DNA of 64,000 nucleotides from Bacterioplanoides sp. SCSIO 12839. GTDB taxonomy: Bacteria; Pseudomonadota; Gammaproteobacteria; Pseudomonadales; Oceanobacteraceae. The notes beneath the pieces are model-generated. The model was not told the DNA's origin, did not search any database, and saw only the letters and a list, made by a program, of their open reading frames with translations. Location of the stretch: positions 358,501 through 422,500 of the forward strand of contig NZ_CP073745.1 of assembly GCF_024397975.1 (NCBI RefSeq), in the 5' to 3' direction. The number at the start of each line of letters is the position of its first letter. The stretch's first letter is position 1. Shown here piece by piece: positions 60,222 to 64,000 of this stretch. A program made the position numbers and the translations under genes.

Positions 60222-61211
60222 CTATCTTACATAGTTTTTTATTAATCCACTTTTCTTAGCATTAACGATATTGAATATATCCAATAGTCTTTGTGCACTG
60301 ACAGTGTCGCTCATGTTTTCTAGAACCCAACTCCTTGGTGAATAATAATCTCGCTTATAGATGTAGAGTAGATTTTTAAGGTCTTCAATATTCCTCCATC
60401 TGTTGCCGGTTTGCTTCGTGATATAAGGACATGATGAGGTTGGAAGTAACGCGGCACCATTCATAAATGAGTGGAATGGGTCCCAGCAAAATGTTGGTAC
60501 GTTCATTGCCCATGCTTCAGCCAGGGCAATACCTTGGGTTTCTTTTTCTGAAACGAATACTGCAAAATCAACGGAAGCAAGTACTTTTTTGTACGTTTCC
60601 TTATTGTAGTGTCCATATTCTACCAGGGTGACGTCAATTCCTAAGGAGCGCAAAGCCTGATGTGCATTTTTAACAATGCCTGGATTGGTTTTGGCGTATA
60701 GCAAAGCGCGTTTAGGCTTTGGGGCTGTTTTGCCGTCCCAGAAGTCTGTATCAACGCCAGCAAACCATTCAAATGTTTTCATTCCAATCTCTGGTGCTGC
60801 AAAGCGCCATCCTTCTCTGGCCCATGATCCTGCCGTAAGCACGCCATCAACTTCTTTTCTGCTGAATAGAGTGTCCAGTTTGTCTAAGGTTGATAACGGA
60901 TTTTCTATATCTGGTCCTGTGATCAAGTCTTTAGCTCCCATGCTATGAGTGTCTTCAATTTCAAGAATGGGGCCAGCGAGAAGGTTAAAAGTGTTATTTT
61001 GCTTTTTCCTTTTATATATCTCTCTAAGTACCATGTGATCTGAAATTACCAAGACATTTCCTTCAGGCATAAAATCTAACGGTGGTTGATATAGAAATGG
61101 TACTCCAAGTTTTTCCAGGCCTGACTTAAGCCCTGATAGCCGACTAAATTGGACGATGCCTTGAAGTTTACTGTCATCACGTGAAGGGTGGTGTGTAAAA
61201 ATTTTTAACAT
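60222..61211 (-). CDS. Glycosyltransferase, GT4-like
   Basis: A 329-residue protein with a GT-B layout. The N-terminal half has LVISDHMVLREIYKRKKQN and GPILEIEDTHSMG, and the C-terminal half RALLYAKTNPG and EYGHYNKETYKKVLASVDFAVFVSEKETQGIALAEAWAMNVPTF. The E-x7-E-like stretch VSEKETQGIALAEAWAMNVP is the donor-sugar-binding motif of GT4 enzymes. It lacks a signal peptide, so it acts at the cytoplasmic face, probably in polysaccharide or glycoprotein synthesis. ATG 61211 follows GGGAGAA. AT-rich and convergent with the SGNH-like gene; both sit between ilvC and ilvY. Confidence 0.7.
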   Translation of the reverse strand: MLKIFTHHPSRDDSKLQGIVQFSRLSGLKSGLEKLGVPFLYQPPLDFMPEGNVLVISDHMVLREIYKRKKQNNTFNLLAGPILEIEDTHSMGAKDLITGPDIENPLSTLDKLDTLFSRKEVDGVLTAGSWAREGWRFAAPEIGMKTFEWFAGVDTDFWDGKTAPKPKRALLYAKTNPGIVKNAHQALRSLGIDVTLVEYGHYNKETYKKVLASVDFAVFVSEKETQGIALAEAWAMNVPTFCWDPFHSFMNGAALLPTSSCPYITKQTGNRWRNIEDLKNLLYIYKRDYYSPRSWVLENMSDTVSAQRLLDIFNIVNAKKSGLIKNYVR

Positions 61212-61331
61212 GTCGATGGTTCTCCCTAACCAAATAGAGTATGAATATTTTCTCTCTTATAGATCATATAAAAGTAAGCTTTTATATGCCAACATAGGAG
61301 AAACTGTTATCACTTCCACTTCATTCTTCAG

Positions 61332-62207
61332 ATGAACTACAAAGACCTTCAATCCTTTCTTAGCCTGTGCTCCCACCTTCATTTAGGCAAAGCCAGCGAA
61401 GAACTACATATGAGCCCGTCAACGCTGAGTCGTCGCTTGGCACGTATGGAAGAAGAAGTGGGCGCCACTTTATTAGTGCGTGAAACTTCACCGCTGTCGT
61501 TAACCAATGCTGGTGAGTTGTTTAAGCGTCATGCTGAAAGCACGCTCTCTGATTGGCAGCAGTTGCGGAACTCGGTATCGGGAGAGGTGAGCGACCTGCA
61601 AGGATCACTGACATTATTCTGTTCGGTAACCGCCAGCTATAGCTTCCTGGCTGATTTGCTGGCGCGTTTCCGTGAGCGTTACCCGCTGGTTGACCTGCAT
61701 ATTCACACGGGTGACGCGGCGGAGTCGATTCTGAAGGTTGAAAACGGAGAGGCTGATATCGTGGTCGCTGCACGGCCCGAGCAACTCAGTGAGGAATTGA
61801 CGTTTAAAACCATTATGCCTTCACCGCTTCTGTTTATTGCGCCGAAAAACGCTACCACGATATCTCAATTAAACCAGGCCGAAGTCGATTGGTCGGCGGT
61901 TCCTATGGTGCTATCCGAAACCGGTTTGGCCCGAACCCGTGTGAACCACTGGTTTGCTGCGCGCGATATTACGCCCAACATCTATGCTCAGGTTTCCGGC
62001 CATGAAGCGATTGTTAGTATGGTGGCGTTAGGTGCCGGAGTTGGCGTGGTGCCCGAGCTGGTATTAAAGAACAGCCCGATGGCGGCGCGGGTGAGGGTTT
62101 TAGCGATACAGCCAGAACTCGAGCCATTTGCTGTGGGGCTATGTGCTAAAACTCAGCGCATGCAGGAACCTCTGTTGCAAGCATTGTGGAAGACAGCCGC
62201 ACTGTAA
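61332..62207 (+). CDS. ilvY: LysR-type activator IlvY
   Basis: A 291-residue LysR regulator matching IlvY, which activates ilvC with acetolactate or acetohydroxybutyrate. The winged helix-turn-helix begins MNYKDLQSFLSLCSHLHLGKASEELHMSPSTLSRRLARMEEEVG (recognition helix SPSTLSRRLARMEE), and the effector domain has VSMVALGAGVGVVPELVL. In most relatives ilvY is next to ilvC and divergent; here two AT-rich genes lie between them. The ATG has no strong ribosome site. The gene precedes pssA by 46 bases. Confidence 0.85.
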   Translation: MNYKDLQSFLSLCSHLHLGKASEELHMSPSTLSRRLARMEEEVGATLLVRETSPLSLTNAGELFKRHAESTLSDWQQLRNSVSGEVSDLQGSLTLFCSVTASYSFLADLLARFRERYPLVDLHIHTGDAAESILKVENGEADIVVAARPEQLSEELTFKTIMPSPLLFIAPKNATTISQLNQAEVDWSAVPMVLSETGLARTRVNHWFAARDITPNIYAQVSGHEAIVSMVALGAGVGVVPELVLKNSPMAARVRVLAIQPELEPFAVGLCAKTQRMQEPLLQALWKTAAL

Positions 62208-62253
62208 TACCTCATAATGAAGTGTTAATGCGATATTTTGTAATGAGTTAAGA

Positions 62254-63045
62254 ATGAACCAAGAAGATAATAAGGTTGTTCCTTTGACTGAGACTTCCCA
62301 AGACAATCAGCCGGAAGGTGTTGATAAGCCTGCTAAGTGGCCAGGCCGAAAAGGCATTTATTTGTTGCCGAACCTGTTTACCACAGGCGCATTGTTCTCT
62401 GGCTTTTATGCGGTTGTTGCCAGTATGAACGGTCACTTTGAGAATGCGGCAATCGCCATTTTTATTGCCATGATTCTCGATGGTCTGGATGGTCGCGTAG
62501 CGCGTTTAACCAATACCCAGAGCGACTTTGGTGCTGAATACGATAGTTTGGCAGATATGGTCTCCTTTGGTGTTGCCCCTGCGTTGGTCGCCTTCAGTTG
62601 GTCAATGCAAAGTCTGGGCAAAATTGGCTGGGTGGCCGCTTTTATATATGTAGCTGGCGCTGCATTACGTTTGGCGCGTTTTAATACCCAGCTGGCGGTT
62701 GCCGATAAGAACTTCTTTACTGGCTTGGCCAGCCCAGCTGCCGCGGCGATTGTTGCAGGCACAGTTTGGGCATTCAGTGAAACCGGAGTTGCCGGATCGG
62801 ATATGGCTTGGCTGATGGCCCTGATTGTGCCGGGGGCGGGTTTATTGATGGTCAGCAACTTCCGTTACCACAGCTTCAAAGGGCTGGATCTGAAAGGCAA
62901 GGTACCGTTTGTGGCCATGTTGGCCGTGGTGATGGTGTTTGTTGTGGTCTCAATTGACCCGGCTAAGATTCTGCTGGGTGCTTTTATGGCTTATGCTCTT
63001 TCAGGTCCTGTTTATGAAGGCTGGACCCGCCTGAAAAATAAATAA
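62254..63045 (+). CDS. pssA: CDP-diacylglycerol-serine O-phosphatidyltransferase
   Basis: A 263-residue membrane-bound enzyme making phosphatidylserine from CDP-diacylglycerol and serine, the first step to phosphatidylethanolamine. The CDP-alcohol phosphotransferase motif is D-G-x2-A-R-x8-G-x3-D-x3-D, seen as LDGLDGRVARLTNTQSDFGAEYDSLADMVSFG. It has about six membrane helices and a charged N-terminal stretch. It is the type found near ilvC and msrP in Pseudomonas, and the same order (ilvC region, pssA, msrP) occurs here. Confidence 0.94.
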   Translation: MNQEDNKVVPLTETSQDNQPEGVDKPAKWPGRKGIYLLPNLFTTGALFSGFYAVVASMNGHFENAAIAIFIAMILDGLDGRVARLTNTQSDFGAEYDSLADMVSFGVAPALVAFSWSMQSLGKIGWVAAFIYVAGAALRLARFNTQLAVADKNFFTGLASPAAAAIVAGTVWAFSETGVAGSDMAWLMALIVPGAGLLMVSNFRYHSFKGLDLKGKVPFVAMLAVVMVFVVVSIDPAKILLGAFMAYALSGPVYEGWTRLKNK

Positions 63046-63068
63046 CAGGCGCACTGAATCTTTTAGCG

Positions 63069-63134
63069 ATAACCTGTCTAACCTTGGTATGTTAGTGGCT
63101 GATCTGGCCGCATTGCTGTTAGACAGGGTTATTG
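63069..63134 (+). promoter_or_regulatory. Long inverted repeat spanning the msrP ribosome site
   Basis: ATAACC-TGTCTAAC (63069-63082) pairs with GTTAGACA-GGGTTAT (63118-63132) with one bulged base. The right arm contains the probable ribosome-binding bases (AGGG) of msrP, 7 bases before its ATG, so it could hide them. Confidence 0.5.
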
Positions 63135-63135
63135 C

Positions 63136-64000
63136 ATGATCATCAAGCGCACAAAAAAATCCGACGCTTTATCTTCGGAAATCACTTCTCATAGTAGTTA
63201 TCTGAATCGCCGACAGTTTCTTGGTCAGAGTGCCGCTGTTGGTCTGGCCGCTGTGTCATTGCCAACTCAGGCAATTCAAACACACGACGCTTCCCGCAAT
63301 AAAAATCGTGGCCCTGAGTGGCTGACAGGGCAGGTCGCTGCTGCGAAGGAGACGGCCTGGGGGCGGGACGAAACCCTGACGCCGTATTCCAACGTAACGC
63401 AGTACAACAACTTCTACGAGTTTGGCACCGGCAAAGAAGACCCATATCGTTACGCATCCAAGTTTAAAGCGGACCCCTGGAGTGTTGAAATTGATGGTGA
63501 GTGTGAGGTTAAAGGCACATTCACACTGGAAGATATTCTCAGTCAGGTAGATCTGGAAGAACGTATTTATCGCCTGCGCTGTGTGGAAGCGTGGTCTATG
63601 GTCATTCCATGGATTGGCTTTGAACTGTCATCTTTACTGAAGCGCTTTAAACCCCTGTCTTCTGCTAAATACGTCGAATTCACCACTTTGCACGACCCGA
63701 AACAAATGCCGGGTCAGCGTTCTGTGTTCTCAACCATAGACTGGCCGTATGTAGAAGGTCTGCGCATGGATGAGGCGATGAATCCGCTGACTCTGATGGC
63801 CGTCGGCTTGTATGGTGAAGTGTTGCCGAATCAGAACGGTGCGCCTTTCCGTTTGGTTGTGCCCTGGAAATACGGTTTCAAAAGCATCAAATCGATCGTG
63901 AAAATCCGCTTCGTTGAAGAGATGCCAAAAACCACTTGGGCAGAACTGGCTCCGAATGAATATGGCTTTTATGCCAATGTGAATCCTCAAGTGGATCACC
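63136..64000 (+). CDS. msrP: Protein-methionine-sulfoxide reductase catalytic subunit MsrP (partial)
   Basis: The first 288 codons are in the window; the gene runs off the right edge. A twin-arginine signal [14 protein letters not shown] (residues 24-37) fits periplasmic export of a folded Mo enzyme. The molybdopterin-binding region includes [36 protein letters not shown] and [14 protein letters not shown], whose Cys is the molybdenum ligand. MsrP repairs oxidised methionines in periplasmic proteins with electrons from MsrQ, probably encoded just beyond the edge. It follows pssA by 90 bases, as in Pseudomonas. Confidence 0.93.
   Translation, partial: MIIKRTKKSDALSSEITSHSSYLNRRQFLGQSAAVGLAAVSLPTQAIQTHDASRNKNRGPEWLTGQVAAAKETAWGRDETLTPYSNVTQYNNFYEFGTGKEDPYRYASKFKADPWSVEIDGECEVKGTFTLEDILSQVDLEERIYRLRCVEAWSMVIPWIGFELSSLLKRFKPLSSAKYVEFTTLHDPKQMPGQRSVFSTIDWPYVEGLRMDEAMNPLTLMAVGLYGEVLPNQNGAPFRLVVPWKYGFKSIKSIVKIRFVEEMPKTTWAELAPNEYGFYANVNPQVDH

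Noticed and set aside
1..64000. Prophage, insertion sequence, CRISPR array, tRNA or rRNA genes
   Set aside because: I looked on both strands and saw no transposase, phage structural genes, regularly spaced repeats, cloverleaf or rRNA sequences.

Overview
This 64 kb window is chromosomal DNA of a gammaproteobacterium, most like a marine Oceanospirillales/Pseudomonadales lineage. The basis is gene content and synteny: hslVU with a DUF971 gene nearby, a long class II ilvC followed by ilvY, pssA and msrP, rnr next to rlmB, argP/argO, AhpCF, and many outer-membrane metal receptors. The species call is inference; I see no rRNA, tRNA, prophage, IS element or CRISPR array.

Layout. 0-16.6 kb: a partial metallo-hydrolase, an exported transglutaminase-like protein, two LPP20-like lipoproteins, slyD, heat-shock hslVU with a sigma-32-type promoter, two tandem chemoreceptors, a DUF971 gene, rnr, rlmB, and an AT-rich MltR/HEPN-like gene. 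Three copies of an 84-105 bp structured intergenic repeat lie here. 16.6-29.3 kb: a CoA-transferase, argO/argP, a Crp/Fnr regulator divergent from a DUF1302-DUF1329 pair, MscS, an M32 carboxypeptidase, an SDR, an NTF2-like protein and a NAPE-PLD-like hydrolase. 29.3-32.1 kb: ahpC and ahpF, each behind the same OxyR-like sequence, then a candidate small RNA. 32.1-33.6 kb: three small genes on the minus strand, each followed by an attC-like site, i.e. integron cassettes with no integrase in view. 33.8-43 kb: a GST, a Fur-type DUF3649-PepSY-DUF3325 operon, a LysR-SbtA-carbonic anhydrase group, a UPF0126 protein and a leucyl aminopeptidase.

43-57 kb is a metal-acquisition district. An MbnP/MbnH 'metallo-mystery pair' with an outer-membrane protein and an OprC-type copper receptor share an almost identical palindrome upstream. 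A ZnuD-like receptor with an AztD-like His-rich lipoprotein, and a COG0523 GTPase, each follow a perfect GTTATAATATAAC Zur-type box. PhoD, an M23 peptidase and a cluster of DnaA-box sequences lie between them.

57-64 kb carries ilvC, ilvY, pssA and partial msrP. The usual divergent ilvC/ilvY junction is split by two AT-rich genes (an SGNH-hydrolase-like protein and a glycosyltransferase).

The most novel signals are the repeat family, whose three copies keep the same RNA fold through compensatory changes and present CsrA/RsmA-like loops, the integrase-less cassette array, and the palindrome shared by the mbnP operon and oprC.
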